From Betaproteobacteria bacterium (GTDB lineage Bacteria; Pseudomonadota; Gammaproteobacteria; Burkholderiales; Burkholderiaceae_C): a stretch of 14,461 bases of DNA. Positions within the stretch are counted from its first letter, which is position 1. Each line of letters begins with the position of its first letter. Positions 14,063-14,461 of the stretch are shown here, piece after piece. A model generated the notes under the pieces. It saw nothing but the letters and a program-made list of their open reading frames with translations, was not told the DNA's origin and made no database searches. Location: positions 1 through 14,461 of the forward strand of contig RGEP01000023.1 of assembly GCA_009918225.1 (NCBI GenBank). Direction: 5' to 3'. The position numbers and the translations under genes are program-made.

Positions 14063-14461
14063 TCAAGCCGGCGCGCCGCCCCGGGCACAGGCCTGCAGGT
14101 GATCCACGAGCAGGGCCAGGGGCGAGCCCTGTGCGGGTTCGGCGCGGGTGACGATGGTCATGCGGCGCTGGGCCCAGTCGTCTTGCAGCGGCACCACCCG
14201 CAAGGACATCGCCGGCGCAAAACTGTGCGCAGCCGCCAGGGGCAACACACCGATGCCCAGTCGGGCCTCAACAGCGCGGCACACCGCCTCGAAGCTGCGC
14301 ACCTGCACCCGCAGCACCATGGCACGCATCAGGTTCGAGGCCTGGGCCGCCAACAGCCGGGTGAGGGTGCTGCCCCCCTCCAAACCAATCAGGTCACGGT
14401 CCAGGAGGTCTTCAAAGCGCAGCCCCTGGGTGGGCAGGTCTTCGTCGTGCCGCACCACGGC
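14063..14461 (-). CDS. LysR-type transcriptional regulator (C-terminal part only)
   Basis: The last 132-133 residues of a LysR-family regulator; the N-terminal helix-turn-helix lies beyond the window. What is visible is the second half of the effector-binding domain: the DLIGLEGGSTLTRLL loop, SFEAVCRAVEARLGIGVLPLAAA (the family's G-x-G-I-x-x-L-P motif), and the closing LRVVPLQDDWAQRRMTIVTR strand region. It is encoded convergently to the transporter/GST array. It could sense a pathway intermediate and act at the divergent region 9 kb away, but adjacency is the only evidence and its true target may lie to the right of the window. Confidence 0.87.
   Translation of the reverse strand, partial: AVVRHDEDLPTQGLRFEDLLDRDLIGLEGGSTLTRLLAAQASNLMRAMVLRVQVRSFEAVCRAVEARLGIGVLPLAAAHSFAPAMSLRVVPLQDDWAQRRMTIVTRAEPAQGSPLALLVDHLQACARGGAPA

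Noticed and set aside
14045..14082. Possible terminator between the last GST and the LysR-type gene
   Set aside because: GGGGCG and CGCCCC can pair, but only over 6 bp with a 26-nt loop and no T-run, and the arm lies inside the LysR coding end.
1..14461. Mobile element, defence system, CRISPR or phage genes as the source of novelty
   Set aside because: No transposase, integrase, terminal inverted repeats, spaced repeat array or defence-type domain is visible on either strand; every large frame is explained by metabolic, transport or regulatory genes.

Overview
The window looks like chromosomal DNA of a high-GC betaproteobacterium, most likely Burkholderiales (Comamonadaceae or a close relative). 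This is inferred from codon use, the TonB receptor type, and the clustering of branched-chain-amino-acid-type (HAAT) ABC transporters with type III CoA-transferases, SDRs and GSTs. No RNA genes, CRISPR arrays, insertion sequences or phage genes were found.

Left part (1-3370): a nearly complete TonB-dependent outer-membrane receptor on the minus strand, cut by the window edge just before its C-terminus. It is divergent from an AlkB-like membrane di-iron monooxygenase that keeps all its histidine motifs. Next (3402-5382), a minus-strand pair: a type III (CaiB/BaiF) CoA-transferase followed by an SDR dehydrogenase, facing away from the next block across a 266-bp divergent control region (5383-5648) that carries several dyads.

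Right part (5649-14038): one long plus-strand array of ten genes with gaps no larger than 92 bp. It encodes a periplasmic substrate-binding protein, LivH and LivM permeases, LivG and LivF ATPases, a second and clearly different LivH/LivM pair, an SDR, and two glutathione-transferase family proteins. The last gene converges on a partial LysR-type regulator at the right edge. Together this reads as uptake plus catabolism of an organic (possibly xenobiotic or aromatic/isoprenoid-like) acid or epoxide-derived compound. The CoA-transferase + SDR + two-GST set resembles the isoGHIJ set of bacterial isoprene degradation in gene content, but no epoxide-forming soluble monooxygenase is present and the substrate is unknown.

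The most striking observations are: (1) the substrate-binding protein gene carries two apparent internal deletions and cannot encode a whole protein; (2) the SDR gene downstream has a third out-of-frame internal lesion, which creates a spurious 558-codon reading frame running into the first GST; (3) the operon has two permease pairs but one ATPase pair; (4) a very stable stem-loop follows the true stop of the binding-protein gene. Whether the three lesions are biological or assembly errors cannot be decided from the sequence alone.
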